A stretch of 64,000 nt of DNA from contig NZ_BAGC01000071.1 of NCBI RefSeq assembly GCF_000308655.1, forward strand, positions 248,001 to 312,000, written 5' to 3'. The DNA comes from Nocardia niigatensis NBRC 100131. GTDB lineage: Bacteria > Actinomycetota > Actinomycetes > Mycobacteriales > Mycobacteriaceae. Of the stretch, positions 1 to 8,380 are shown piece by piece (positions within the stretch are counted from its first letter, which is position 1; the number at the start of each line of letters is the position of its first letter). The position numbers and the translations under genes are program-made. The notes under the pieces were generated by a model. That model saw only the letters and a program-made list of their open reading frames with translations. It was not told the origin of the DNA and did not search any database.

Positions 1-2
1 GG

Positions 3-950
3 CGCGCGGCAATGCAGTGGGCGATGGCGGTGGCCGCCGAACGCAGTCGCCACCAGCTCGCCGGAGAACCCGTCCCGGCCGAGCTCGCCGGGGAGTGGAA
101 GCGCGCCGACGAGAGGGTGCTGAGCGGCCTGCGGGCGGCTCTGGGATTCGACCGGCTGCGCTGGGCGCTGTCCGGCGCGGCTCCCATTCCGCCGCAGACG
201 CTGGGTTTCTTCGCCGGACTGGGCATTCCGATCGCCGAGATCTGGGGCATGTCGGAACTGTCCTGCATCTGCAGCGTCTCGCATCCCGCGGACGCGAAGC
301 TGGGCACGGTCGGAAAACTGCTGCCCGGCATGGAGGCCCGCCACACGGCCGACGGCGAGCTCCACGTGCGCGGGCCACTGGTGATGAAGGGCTACCGGGG
401 TTTGCCCGACCAGACCCGGGAGGCCGTCGACGCGGAGGGCTGGCTGGCGACCGGCGATATCGTCACCATCGACGACGACGGCTACCTCACGGTCGTGGAC
501 CGCAAGAAGGAACTGATCATCAACGCGGCCGGCAAGAACATGTCGCCGACCCACATCGAGAACGTGATCAAGGCTGCCACCCCGCTCATCGGCGCCATGG
601 CCGTCATCGGCGACGGGCGCCCGTACAACACGGCGCTGATCGTGCTCGACGCCGAAACCGTGGAACGCCATGCGTCGCAGCAGCACTCGGGCGAATCCTC
701 CGCGGCGGCCCTGGCCGCCGACCCCGCGATCATCGAGGCCATCGAGGCGGGAGTGGCCGCGGGCAACGAGCGACTGTCCCGCGTGGAGCAGATCAAGCGC
801 TTCCGGATCCTGCCGGCGTTCTGGGAGGCCGGCGGCGAGGAGGTCACCCTCACCATGAAACTCAAGCGAAAGGCCATCGCCGCCAAGTACGCCCGCGAGA
901 TCGACGGACTCTACGAGGTCGCCGACCCGAGGACCGCCGCCGAACGCTAG
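3..950 (+). CDS. Long-chain acyl-CoA ligase (AMP-binding), C-terminal part, 5' truncated by window edge
   Basis: The frame is open to the left edge, so only the last ~315 residues are visible. Family motifs are present: IWGMSE (adenylate-binding region), GWLATGDI, and DRKKELIINAAGKNMSP at the hinge to the C-terminal lid. Near the end MKLKRK carries the likely catalytic lysine. Such enzymes activate fatty acids with ATP and CoA. The INAAGKNMSP form is typical of FadD15-like long-chain ligases and plant-type LACS rather than of small-acid ligases. The gene ends 96 bp before the promoter region of the next gene and is probably a separate unit. The family is certain; the exact substrate is not. 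Confidence 0.92.
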   Translation, partial: RAAMQWAMAVAAERSRHQLAGEPVPAELAGEWKRADERVLSGLRAALGFDRLRWALSGAAPIPPQTLGFFAGLGIPIAEIWGMSELSCICSVSHPADAKLGTVGKLLPGMEARHTADGELHVRGPLVMKGYRGLPDQTREAVDAEGWLATGDIVTIDDDGYLTVVDRKKELIINAAGKNMSPTHIENVIKAATPLIGAMAVIGDGRPYNTALIVLDAETVERHASQQHSGESSAAALAADPAIIEAIEAGVAAGNERLSRVEQIKRFRILPAFWEAGGEEVTLTMKLKRKAIAAKYAREIDGLYEVADPRTAAER

Positions 951-974
951 CGGAACCGGATTTCGGCGTAGGGG

Positions 975-1003
975 TTGACGGCCTCGGCTAACTCGATTAG
1001 CTT
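975..1003 (+). promoter_or_regulatory. Putative promoter of the hydrolase-TetR operon
   Basis: TTGACG at 975-980 resembles a -35 element. TAGCTT at 998-1003 is a weak -10 (TAnnnT) at 17-bp spacing. The -10 lies inside the operator pair, as expected for repression. This is inferred from sequence only. Confidence 0.4.
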
Positions 1004-1022
1004 TATGGCTATCGCAGTTAGC
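987..1022. promoter_or_regulatory. Double near-palindromic operator, likely for the adjacent TetR-family regulator
   Basis: GCTAACTCGATTAGC (987-1001) and GCTATCGCAGTTAGC (1008-1022) are each imperfect palindromes and are inverted copies of one another. Their centres are 21 bp apart, two helical turns, the spacing at which dimers bind the same DNA face. They precede the hydrolase start at 1047. The regulator encoded at 1891 is the obvious candidate ligand. Confidence 0.6.
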
Positions 1023-1046
1023 TTCACTCGCTAGGGAGAGAACGAC

Positions 1047-1898
1047 ATGACCGAGTACGTGGACATCGAGGGTGGCCGGATCGCGTACGACGAGATCGGC
1101 ACCGGACCGCTGGTCGTGCTGTCGCACGGCATGGGCGTCGACCGCAACGTCTACAAGCACCTGGCCCCGATGCTCGCGGCCGCCGGGTACCGCGTGGTCA
1201 ACACCGATATGCGCGGCCACGGCGAGTCGAGCATGGAATGGGCCTCGGTCACCGGCAAGGCGGCCATCAGCCGCACCGATGTGGCCGGCGATCTGCTCGC
1301 GGTCATCGAGAAGCTGGGCGGCGGGCCGGCCATCGTGGTGGGACACTCGCTGTCCGGCGGGTCGGCCACCATCGCCGCGGCGCAGCGGCCGGACCTGGTG
1401 CGGGCCATCGTGGAGATCAACCCGTTCACGCTGACCCAGAAGGTCGACATCGCAGCGCTTTTCACCAACTCCCGCCACCGCAGCGGCATGATCCCGCTGA
1501 TGGGCACCATGATGTTCAAGAGCCTCGGCCAGTGGCTGAAGTACCTGAAGGTGGCCATCCCCACCAAGCCCGCCGACCTGGACGAGTACCTGGGCGAGGT
1601 CGCGGCCAAGCTGCGGGAGCCCGGCCGGATGGCCGAGTTCATGAAGACCGGTCAGTCGACCCCCGCGGACGCGGAAGCCCAGGTGCCCAACGTGACCCAG
1701 CCCGCGCTCATCATCATGGGCACCGCCGACCCGGACTTCCCGAGCCCCGAGGCCGAGGGCCAGCGCATCGTCGCCGCTCTGCCGGCCGGACTGGGCAGCC
1801 TTGGCCTGGTCGAGGGCACCGGCCACTACCCGCAGTTCGAGGCCGCCGACCGGGTCGCGGAGCTGATCCTGCCATTCCTGAAGGAACATCATGCCTAG
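1047..1898 (+). CDS. Alpha/beta hydrolase
   Basis: A 283-aa alpha/beta-hydrolase fold protein of usual length. The nucleophile elbow GHSLSGG places Ser101. The oxyanion-region SHGMG is at residues 26-30, and the C-terminal GTGHYPQFE gives the catalytic His near residue 260. The acidic member is probably the Asp in TADPDF. No signal peptide is seen, so it is probably cytoplasmic. AGGGAGAGA precedes the ATG. The last 8 bp overlap the TetR gene, so the two are co-translated and the substrate or product probably relates to the regulator's ligand. The substrate cannot be deduced. Confidence 0.88.
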   Translation: MTEYVDIEGGRIAYDEIGTGPLVVLSHGMGVDRNVYKHLAPMLAAAGYRVVNTDMRGHGESSMEWASVTGKAAISRTDVAGDLLAVIEKLGGGPAIVVGHSLSGGSATIAAAQRPDLVRAIVEINPFTLTQKVDIAALFTNSRHRSGMIPLMGTMMFKSLGQWLKYLKVAIPTKPADLDEYLGEVAAKLREPGRMAEFMKTGQSTPADAEAQVPNVTQPALIIMGTADPDFPSPEAEGQRIVAALPAGLGSLGLVEGTGHYPQFEAADRVAELILPFLKEHHA

Positions 1899-2463
1899 GG
1901 TGGGCCTGAGCCGGACCGACGTCGTCGCCGCAGGGGCCACCCTCGCCGACGAGGTCGGTTTCGGCAATCTGGCGCTGGGCGCCCTCGCACAGCGACTCGG
2001 GGTGCGAACCCCCTCGCTGTACAAGCACATCGAGAACCTGGCCGACCTGCAGCACGAGATCGCCGCGCTCGCCATGACCGAAGTGGACCAGCGGGTCCGC
2101 GACGCCATGCACGGGCTGTCCGGCAGCGCCGCGCTCGCCGCCTTCGCGAATGCCTTCCGCGACTACGTGGTCGAGCATCCGGGGCGGTACACCGCGACCG
2201 TCGGCGCGAAGTTCAGCGGGCCGGATGATCCACTGCTGCAATCGGGTTCGCGGGTGCTGGAATCCATGGCGGCGGTACTGCGCGGATACGGGGTCTCCGA
2301 GGACGAGATGGTGCACGCCCAGCGCACCCTGCGCTGCCTGTTCCACGGTTTCGCGACGCTGCAGACCTCCGACGGATTCCAGTGGAGCAATGACGCCGAG
2401 GACAGTTTCGACTGGATGATCCGGTTCCTGGACCGCGGCCTCAGCGAAATCGGCTCGCGCTGA
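1891..2463 (+). CDS. TetR/AcrR-family transcriptional regulator (WHG-type C-terminal domain)
   Basis: A 190-aa protein. The N-terminal TetR helix-turn-helix spans residues ~10-50 (LALGALAQRLGVRTPSLYKHIENLADL). The LGVRTPSLYKHI recognition region is typical of the TetR subgroup with a WHG ligand-binding domain, which fills the rest. It overlaps the hydrolase gene by 8 bp and should be autoregulated through the double operator at 987-1022. Length and HTH are normal. The ligand is unknown. Confidence 0.88.
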   Translation: MPRVGLSRTDVVAAGATLADEVGFGNLALGALAQRLGVRTPSLYKHIENLADLQHEIAALAMTEVDQRVRDAMHGLSGSAALAAFANAFRDYVVEHPGRYTATVGAKFSGPDDPLLQSGSRVLESMAAVLRGYGVSEDEMVHAQRTLRCLFHGFATLQTSDGFQWSNDAEDSFDWMIRFLDRGLSEIGSR

Positions 2464-2516
2464 AGCGGTGTGCGGGACCATGAATCCAACACCGGCAACG
2501 ACGATGTTGGAGTGTC

Positions 2517-3356
2517 ATGGACGACTTCACCTTCGACGGCACCCGCATGGCGTATGTGCGGCAGGGGGAGGCCGGCCCGCCGGTGCTGATGCTGCACAGC
2601 GCGGGATCCTCCCACCTCATCTGGACGCCGCAGATCGCGGCACTGTCGCGGGCATACCGGGTCTACGCCGTCGATCTGCCCGGTTACGGCGCCTCCGCCC
2701 AGCCCGCCGACGGATACACCCTCGAGCGCTACACCGCGCTGATCCGCGCCTTCATCGACGATCACGAACTCAGCGGTGCGGGCCTGGTCGGCAACTGTGT
2801 CGGGTCGGCCGTCAGCCTCACCCTCGCGCGACGGCACCCGGAGCTGATCCGGGCCGTGGTGGCGATCAACCCGCTCACCGAATCCACTGCCATGCACGGT
2901 GATTGGCGGCAGGCGGCCCGGCTGGCCCGCGCACTGCCGGAGGCCCCCGCCCGGACACTGAGCGACTGGCACACACCGCGCTGGGTCGCGCGGCGCACCG
3001 CCCGGTCCTGGTTCACCACCCGGCGCGCCTACCGCGAGTGCCCGTATATCGCGCCGCTGTCGTCGGGGTTCCCGGCACGGGCGCTGATCCACCTGGTCCG
3101 CGACCTGGATTCGTTCGCGGCCCTGGATGATTGGCCGGATCGTGACGTGCTGCCGCCGACCTGCGTGATCTGGGGCAATCAGAATCGTGTGCTGTCCGCG
3201 GCGGCCGGGCGGGCCGTCACCGCGCGACTGCGACCCGCGCGAGCCGAATACCTCGACGGCTGCGGCCATGTCCCGATGCTGGAACGGGCCGCCGACGTGA
3301 CGGCCATCGTCACCGAATTCCTCGCCGCCCACCTGCCCGCGGACAGCATCCGCTGA
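2517..3356 (+). CDS. Alpha/beta hydrolase with a cysteine at the nucleophile position
   Basis: A 279-aa alpha/beta hydrolase. LHSAG (residues 27-31) is the oxyanion region, VDLPGYGAS follows strand 4, and CGHVPMLE supplies His251. The nucleophile elbow reads LVGNCVGSA, so position 94 is Cys rather than Ser. G-x-C-x-G boxes occur in PHA synthases and dienelactone hydrolase-like enzymes, but length and context do not match a PHA synthase. It starts 53 bp after the TetR stop with TTGGAG ahead of the ATG and is probably part of the same unit. It may be a thioesterase-like enzyme or catalytically altered. Confidence 0.85.
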   Translation: MDDFTFDGTRMAYVRQGEAGPPVLMLHSAGSSHLIWTPQIAALSRAYRVYAVDLPGYGASAQPADGYTLERYTALIRAFIDDHELSGAGLVGNCVGSAVSLTLARRHPELIRAVVAINPLTESTAMHGDWRQAARLARALPEAPARTLSDWHTPRWVARRTARSWFTTRRAYRECPYIAPLSSGFPARALIHLVRDLDSFAALDDWPDRDVLPPTCVIWGNQNRVLSAAAGRAVTARLRPARAEYLDGCGHVPMLERAADVTAIVTEFLAAHLPADSIR

Positions 3357-3415
3357 CGGCCCCCGCGGCCTACCATGGCGCGCGGGGAGGGCCGTCGAAC
3401 GGGAACGAGGAGCCG

Positions 3416-4423
3416 ATGACCATGCTGGCCGCACGACTACACCTGGGACCGAATCGCCGACTGGAGCTCGACGAAGTGCCGATCCCGGAACCGGGACCGG
3501 ACCACGTACTGGTCAAAGTCGAGGCAGCCGGCGTGTGCCTGTCGGACGTGCACCTCATCGACGGCACCCTGACCCCGCTGTTCCTGCGCGACGACGTCGT
3601 GACGCTCGGGCACGAGGTCGCGGGCACCGTGCACACCCTCGGGCCGGGAGTCACCACCGCGAAGGCCGGCGATCGAGTGCTTTTGCAGGCCGGGGAGCTT
3701 CGCGACGGCGCCACCTTCACCCGCGGCGTGGACTACGACGGCGGCTGGGCCGAATACACGCTGGCCCGGGTGGACACCCTGGTACCGATCCCGGACGAGC
3801 TGCCGTTCGAACAGGCCTGCTTCATTCCCGACGCGGTGTCCACGCCGTGGGCCGCCATCACCGCCACCGCCGACGTGAAACCCGGTGAGGCCGTCGGCGT
3901 CTGGGGCGTCGGCGGACTGGGCGCGCACGGGGTGCAGCTGCTGCGCCTGGTCGGCGCCGCGCCGATCATCGCGATCGACCCGCTGCCCGCGGCGCGGGAG
4001 CGGGCGCTGTCCTTCGGCGCGGACCTGGCCTTCGATCCGGCCGATCCGGACCTGCGGGCCAAGGTGTTCCAGGCCACCGGCACCGGCCTGAACGCCGCCT
4101 TCGACTTCGCGGGCGTCGCGCCGGTGCGCGAGCAGGCCGTGGTCTGCCTGGCCCCGCAGGGCCGGCTGGTGCTCGTCGGCCTCACCGACAAGCCCATCAC
4201 CATCACCGGCGGCACCGCGTTCAGCTTCTTCCAGCAGCAGTTGCGCGGTCACTACGGGTCCACCCCCGAGCACGTCACCCAGCTGGTGAAACTGCAAGGG
4301 CTGCACCGGGTCGACTTCTCCCGGTCGGTGAGCGCGGTCGTCCCGCTGGCCGACGCCGCCAAGGCCGTGCACTCCCTGGAATCGAAGCAGGGCAACCCGA
4401 TCCGGATCGTTCTGAAGCCCTGA
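3416..4423 (+). CDS. Zinc-dependent alcohol dehydrogenase (MDR superfamily)
   Basis: A 335-aa medium-chain dehydrogenase. Cys41 (GVCLSDVH) and His66-Glu67 (GHEVAG) are the catalytic-zinc ligands. The Rossmann motif GVGGLGAHG lies near residue 163. The usual four-cysteine structural-zinc loop is absent; that region reads ELRDGATFTRGVDYDGGW, so the enzyme probably binds only catalytic zinc. GAGGAG lies 3 bp before the first ATG, which favours 3416 over the ATG at 3422. The TGA abuts the stop of the convergent phosphoesterase gene with no intergenic base. The substrate is unknown; it may act with the hydrolases upstream. Confidence 0.88.
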   Translation: MTMLAARLHLGPNRRLELDEVPIPEPGPDHVLVKVEAAGVCLSDVHLIDGTLTPLFLRDDVVTLGHEVAGTVHTLGPGVTTAKAGDRVLLQAGELRDGATFTRGVDYDGGWAEYTLARVDTLVPIPDELPFEQACFIPDAVSTPWAAITATADVKPGEAVGVWGVGGLGAHGVQLLRLVGAAPIIAIDPLPAARERALSFGADLAFDPADPDLRAKVFQATGTGLNAAFDFAGVAPVREQAVVCLAPQGRLVLVGLTDKPITITGGTAFSFFQQQLRGHYGSTPEHVTQLVKLQGLHRVDFSRSVSAVVPLADAAKAVHSLESKQGNPIRIVLKP

Positions 4424-5515
4424 TCAGGCCAGCCGACGCTGGAAGGCGTTGGCGGACTGCCCGTTCGAGAGATCGACGGTGTAGACCCCCAGGTCGGCGG
4501 ACGTGGGGGTCAGGTCCAGGACCATGAAGCCGAGATCGGAGAAGTTCTGGTAGAGCGCGTCATTCGGCGTGTGCCGCCCCGAGGTGCGCGGTTCGTCGTG
4601 CACCGACTTGGCCGCCGCGCCGGAGATGAGCTGCCGGGTGCCCTTGGACGAGGTGTTCGGCTCCAGCACCTGCAGCGAGTGGTCGTGGCCGGACAGCAGG
4701 AACTGGCAGCGCCCCAGCACGTGCGCCTCGAAGAAGTCCTTCACATAGCGGCCGTCGATCGGCTCGATGCTCAATCCCTCGTATTCCCCGGCATTCCCGT
4801 GCGGCCCATTGTTCAGGTACGGGTGGTGGGTGCAGGCGATCTTCCACTTGGCGGGCGACTCGTCGATGGCCCGATCCAGCCAGGCCGCCTGCTCGGTCAT
4901 GAACTGGCCGTCGGCGGCCCAGTAGGGCTGGAACAGCGGCGGCAGGTAGGCGGCGATGGGATTCAGGTCCAGTACGAAGAATTCGACCACCGGCCGCTCT
5001 TGCGGAATCCGCACCGAGTAATAGCGGGACGGCATGAACCAGCGGGCCGAGCGCGCGTGGTAGGCCACCTCGTGGTCGCCGCGCAGCAGCCAGCCGCCGT
5101 CGCCGGGCAGGATCGAGGAGTTGTCGTGATTGCCCTGCACCATGAGCCAGGGGAAGTCCAGGCCGTGGTTGGGGTCCTCGAACTTGGCCGCGAACTGGGC
5201 GTCGTCGTCGGACCACGGACCCTGCTCGTAGACGTTGTCGCCGAGCCCGAGGGCGAAGGAGAACGGCTCGCGCGCATGCAGTACCCGCATGGCGTCGGCG
5301 ACCTGCCACTGCGGGCGCGCGCCGGTGCCGGCGTCACCGGTGACGAGAATGCGCAGACGGTCGGCGTCGGGGAGCGGAAATTTGCCGGCGGCCGGGGCGT
5401 TCTCGGCGCGGGCGGGCGCGCCGGTGGCCGCGAGCGCGGCACTGGCGGCCACGGCGGTGACGCCCGCGGCAGCGGCAGCCGTGCCGGTCAGGAACCCACG
5501 ACGGTCGACGGACAT
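4424..5515 (-). CDS. Tat-exported metallophosphoesterase
   Basis: A 363-aa protein from the ATG at 5515, chosen because AGGAG precedes it and the protein then begins MSVDRRGFLTG, a twin-arginine signal with an alanine-rich hydrophobic core. Calcineurin-like motifs follow in order: TGDAGTG, LGLGDNVYEQG, QGNHDNSS and SGHDHS. These are the dinuclear metal ligands of this fold, so it is probably an exported acid phosphatase-like or phosphodiesterase enzyme. A longer frame extends to 5605 but adds an implausible basic leader. It is convergent with and abuts the alcohol dehydrogenase gene. Confidence 0.87.
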   Translation of the reverse strand: MSVDRRGFLTGTAAAAAGVTAVAASAALAATGAPARAENAPAAGKFPLPDADRLRILVTGDAGTGARPQWQVADAMRVLHAREPFSFALGLGDNVYEQGPWSDDDAQFAAKFEDPNHGLDFPWLMVQGNHDNSSILPGDGGWLLRGDHEVAYHARSARWFMPSRYYSVRIPQERPVVEFFVLDLNPIAAYLPPLFQPYWAADGQFMTEQAAWLDRAIDESPAKWKIACTHHPYLNNGPHGNAGEYEGLSIEPIDGRYVKDFFEAHVLGRCQFLLSGHDHSLQVLEPNTSSKGTRQLISGAAAKSVHDEPRTSGRHTPNDALYQNFSDLGFMVLDLTPTSADLGVYTVDLSNGQSANAFQRRLA

Positions 5516-5723
5516 GCTGAATCTCCTGCCTGAATCTGCTGGTCGATTGACCAGTATTCCCGCTGCCGGAACCCGCCGCAGAGTACGACGGCATGACCTT
5601 GCCAACAGCCCTCCGACACGACACGTTCTTCCAGGCCAGGACCTTTTGACAGCGCCTCGGACCGATGAGAGTGTTGGGAGTCCGTTTTCTCACCATCGGC
5701 TCGGCCACTAGGGGGACGCTGCT

Positions 5724-7079
5724 ATGACGACACTGGCCTCGGGTCTGTTCCTCGACTGGGAACAGCTGACCGGCCAGCCGAAACTCGTCGTCGATCTGAT
5801 CAGCTTCCCGATCTTCAGCGCCATCGCCGGCTGGCTCACCAACTGGACCGGCGTGCTGATGCTGTTCTGGCCGGTGTTCTTCCAGGGCTTCCGGGTGCCC
5901 GGCCTGGAGATCCTCTACCCCTATCTCCCGCGCCGCGTCCAGGTGCTGCCCACGTTCTCCGGCGACGGAAAGCGGCTCGGCTTCCAGGGTTTCATCCCGG
6001 CGCGCGCCGAGAAGATGGCCAGCATCTGCGTGGACGTGGCCATCATGCGCATCGGCAGTCCCAAGGACTTCATTCGCGAACTCGACCTCGAGGGCATCGC
6101 CGACTACATCGCCGAGGTGGGCCGCAAACAGGTGCCGGACATGGTCGACGAGATCATGAGCAAGGAGAACCCGGACCTGTGGGGCGCGGTGCCCAAATCG
6201 GTGCGCAATGTGCTCTACCAGCGCATCGAACGCGAACTGCCGACCCTGGCCCGGCGCGCCTTCGAGCAGCTCGGCGACAATGTCGACCAGCTCATCGACA
6301 TCAAGGGCTTCGTCATCCGGTATCTGCGGGAGAACCCGGAGATCCTCAAGGACCTGACCACCACCATCGCCGCGCCGGAACTGAAGTTCATGGTCCGCAT
6401 CGGCCTGCTGGGCGCGCCCTTCGGCCTGCTGCTGGCGCTGTACCTGCATGTGCACCAGAGCATTCCGGTGCTGGGCTGGATCCCGCCGTGGCTGATCATC
6501 CTGGCCGCGGCCGCGGCCATCGGCGTGATCGTCAATGTCATCGCCGTGAAGATGGTGTTCGAACCGGGCGATCCCCAGCCGCGCTACAGATACCTGTGGA
6601 AGCAGGCACTGCTGGCCAAGCGGCAGCCCGAGGCGGCGGCCGATCTCGCCAATATCCTGGCCTACCAGGTGCTCACGCTGCCCAACCTGGCCCGCGAGCT
6701 GCTCGACGGCCCGAACGGCGACAAGACCCGGCAGCTGCTGGAGCGGCTCATCTCCCAGGAGATCCACCGCCAGCTCGGTCCCACCCACTCGGTGGTGCGG
6801 ACGGTCTTCGGCAAGCGGCAGTTCGACAATCTGACGGTCGGCGCGACCACCGCCGCGGTGGGCCTGGCCCCGAGCCTGGCCGACGACCCGGAATTCGCGG
6901 CCGCCCAGGCCAAGAAGATCGACGAGTTCGCGGCCCGCAAACTGCAGCAGCTCACCCCGGGCGAGTTTATGGAGATGTTCTACGCGTCGGTCGAGCAGGA
7001 CGCCTGGCTGCTGTATCTCCACGGTGCGGCGCTGGGCCTGGTGGTCGGGGCCGTGCATCTGATCCTTTTCGGCTGGTAG
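5724..7079 (+). CDS. DUF445 family membrane protein
   Basis: A 451-aa protein with hydrophobic segments near residues 20-60, 230-275 and at the extreme C-terminus. The signature GFIPARAEKMAS and the long helical middle are those of the DUF445/YheB family. A cytoplasmic domain rich in charged helices lies between the membrane segments. The function of the family is unknown. It stands alone, divergent from the phosphoesterase gene and followed by a 16-bp palindrome. Confidence 0.8.
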   Translation: MTTLASGLFLDWEQLTGQPKLVVDLISFPIFSAIAGWLTNWTGVLMLFWPVFFQGFRVPGLEILYPYLPRRVQVLPTFSGDGKRLGFQGFIPARAEKMASICVDVAIMRIGSPKDFIRELDLEGIADYIAEVGRKQVPDMVDEIMSKENPDLWGAVPKSVRNVLYQRIERELPTLARRAFEQLGDNVDQLIDIKGFVIRYLRENPEILKDLTTTIAAPELKFMVRIGLLGAPFGLLLALYLHVHQSIPVLGWIPPWLIILAAAAAIGVIVNVIAVKMVFEPGDPQPRYRYLWKQALLAKRQPEAAADLANILAYQVLTLPNLARELLDGPNGDKTRQLLERLISQEIHRQLGPTHSVVRTVFGKRQFDNLTVGATTAAVGLAPSLADDPEFAAAQAKKIDEFAARKLQQLTPGEFMEMFYASVEQDAWLLYLHGAALGLVVGAVHLILFGW

Positions 7080-7117
7080 ACAGCCCTTTACCGCAAAGTT
7101 CGAGCGTTGCCGGAAAT

Positions 7118-7133
7118 CAAGCACGCGTGCTTG
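7118..7133. promoter_or_regulatory. Perfect 16-bp palindrome, probable repressor operator
   Basis: CAAGCACGCGTGCTTG is a perfect palindrome 33 bp upstream of the GTG of the next gene, with no T-run to suggest a terminator. Size and symmetry fit a TetR-type operator. No cognate regulator gene is adjacent. Confidence 0.55.
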
Positions 7134-7165
7134 CATTTTTCCGGTGGGGCTGCGATGCTGGCCCG

Positions 7166-7957
7166 GTGGCCGATCTCGAGGCGTTGCTCGCCGACTTCAC
7201 CGCCGAATGCGCCGATCTGGATCGGCTGATCGCCGACCTGGATCCGGCCGCCTGGCAGCGCGACACGCCCGCGGCCGGCTGGACCATCGCCCATCAGATC
7301 GCCCACCTGAACTGGACCGATCAGGTCGCCGCAATCTCCGCGACCGACGCGGTCGAATTCGACAAACTGGTGCAGGCGGCCCTGCCCAAGGCGCTCACCT
7401 TCGTCGACGAGGCCGCCGAGGAGGGCGCGAAAATCCCTGCGCCGCAACTGCTCGCGAATTGGCGACGGGATCGCGCGGCCCTGGTCGAGGCGCTGCGCAC
7501 AGTTCCGGCCGGCACCAAACTGCCCTGGTTCGGGCCGCCCATGAGCCCGGCCTCCATGGTCACCGCCCGGCTGATGGAGACCTGGGCGCACGGACAGGAC
7601 GTGGCGGACACGCTCGGCATCACCCGGGAACCCACGGCACGGCTGCGGCATATCGCGCACATCGGCGTGCGGACCCGCAACTTCGCGTATCTGACACACG
7701 GGAAGACCGCGCCCGCCGAGGAATTCCATATCGAGCTCACCGCCCCCGACGGCAGCGCGTGGACCTGGGGTCCGGCCGAGGCCGCGCAGCGAATCAGCGG
7801 TCCCGCCCTCGATTTCTGCCTGCTGGTCACCCAGCGGCGGCATCTCGAAGATCTCGACCTGAACGTGGTGGGCGACGACGCCCGCGAATGGCTGGGTCTG
7901 GCACAGGCTTTCGCCGGTCCCCCCGGAAGCGGCCGAACGGCGGGCCAGTTCGCCTGA
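7166..7957 (+). CDS. Maleylpyruvate isomerase-like (DinB fold, TIGR03084-type) protein
   Basis: About 263 aa from the GTG at 7166. The N-terminal DinB/mycothiol-dependent isomerase domain is recognisable: LDRLIADLDPAAWQRDTPAAGWTIAHQIAHLNWTD, then METWAHGQDVADTLG. The His residues in AHQIAHL and TWAHGQD are the expected metal ligands. Members use or handle mycothiol in actinobacteria; the reaction of this subgroup is undefined. The same frame is open far upstream, but that part is antisense-like low-complexity sequence overlapping DUF445, so the GTG after the palindrome is the credible start. Confidence 0.78.
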   Translation: MADLEALLADFTAECADLDRLIADLDPAAWQRDTPAAGWTIAHQIAHLNWTDQVAAISATDAVEFDKLVQAALPKALTFVDEAAEEGAKIPAPQLLANWRRDRAALVEALRTVPAGTKLPWFGPPMSPASMVTARLMETWAHGQDVADTLGITREPTARLRHIAHIGVRTRNFAYLTHGKTAPAEEFHIELTAPDGSAWTWGPAEAAQRISGPALDFCLLVTQRRHLEDLDLNVVGDDAREWLGLAQAFAGPPGSGRTAGQFA

Positions 7958-8380
7958 CCCGCCGTCCATCCCGGCCTCCGACCAGAATCCCCAATTCCCA
8001 CAGGGGCTTCGTTCTCGGCGGAACGGGTTTCCAAGGATCGGGCCCTTGGGATCACCACCGCTCCCCGAGAAGGAGCGAGCGAGCGCCAGCCTGGGTGCGC
8101 CGTGCCTGGTGCCGACCGGACGCCGTTGGCCGGAGGTCTCTTCGATGGCAGTCGAGTTGGCGCTCGCCGCTACCAGCTTTTTACCCAGTCTTTCGCCGCT
8201 GAAAACCTCGTGATGCCCGGCCATTCCAGGATGTGATCCTGGTCTCACCCGCGGCGTGTGTTACCCGCCGCCACCGTAACCTGGACGGGCGTACGACTTT
8301 CAATGGTGCGGGTCGTCGCGCGTCCGAGGGGTCGGACGGGGTGCAGGGGACCAGGGGAGAGGGAAAGGAACGCACCAGTC
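7958..8380. other. Intergenic region of 423 bp, no gene seen
   Basis: No open frame here has plausible coding sense. It holds the inverted repeat at 8226-8242 and, close to the next start, a purine-rich ribosome-binding region (GAGGGAAAGGAA). Otherwise I see nothing in it. Confidence 0.6.
8226..8242. promoter_or_regulatory. Inverted repeat, 7-bp arms with 3-nt centre
   Basis: CCAGGAT-gtg-ATCCTGG lies about 140 bp before the start of the next gene. The tight loop and lack of a T-run fit an operator or short hairpin better than a terminator. Confidence 0.4.

Noticed and set aside
5334..7136. 600-aa open frame on the minus strand opposite DUF445 and the phosphoesterase promoter
   Set aside because: It is antisense to a clear DUF445 gene, is His/Gln/Arg/Gly-rich as expected from high-GC antisense, and matches no domain.
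7088..8248. 386-aa minus-strand open frame across the isomerase gene and the following gap
   Set aside because: Composition is low-complexity antisense; it covers a recognisable plus-strand gene and has no convincing start or domain.
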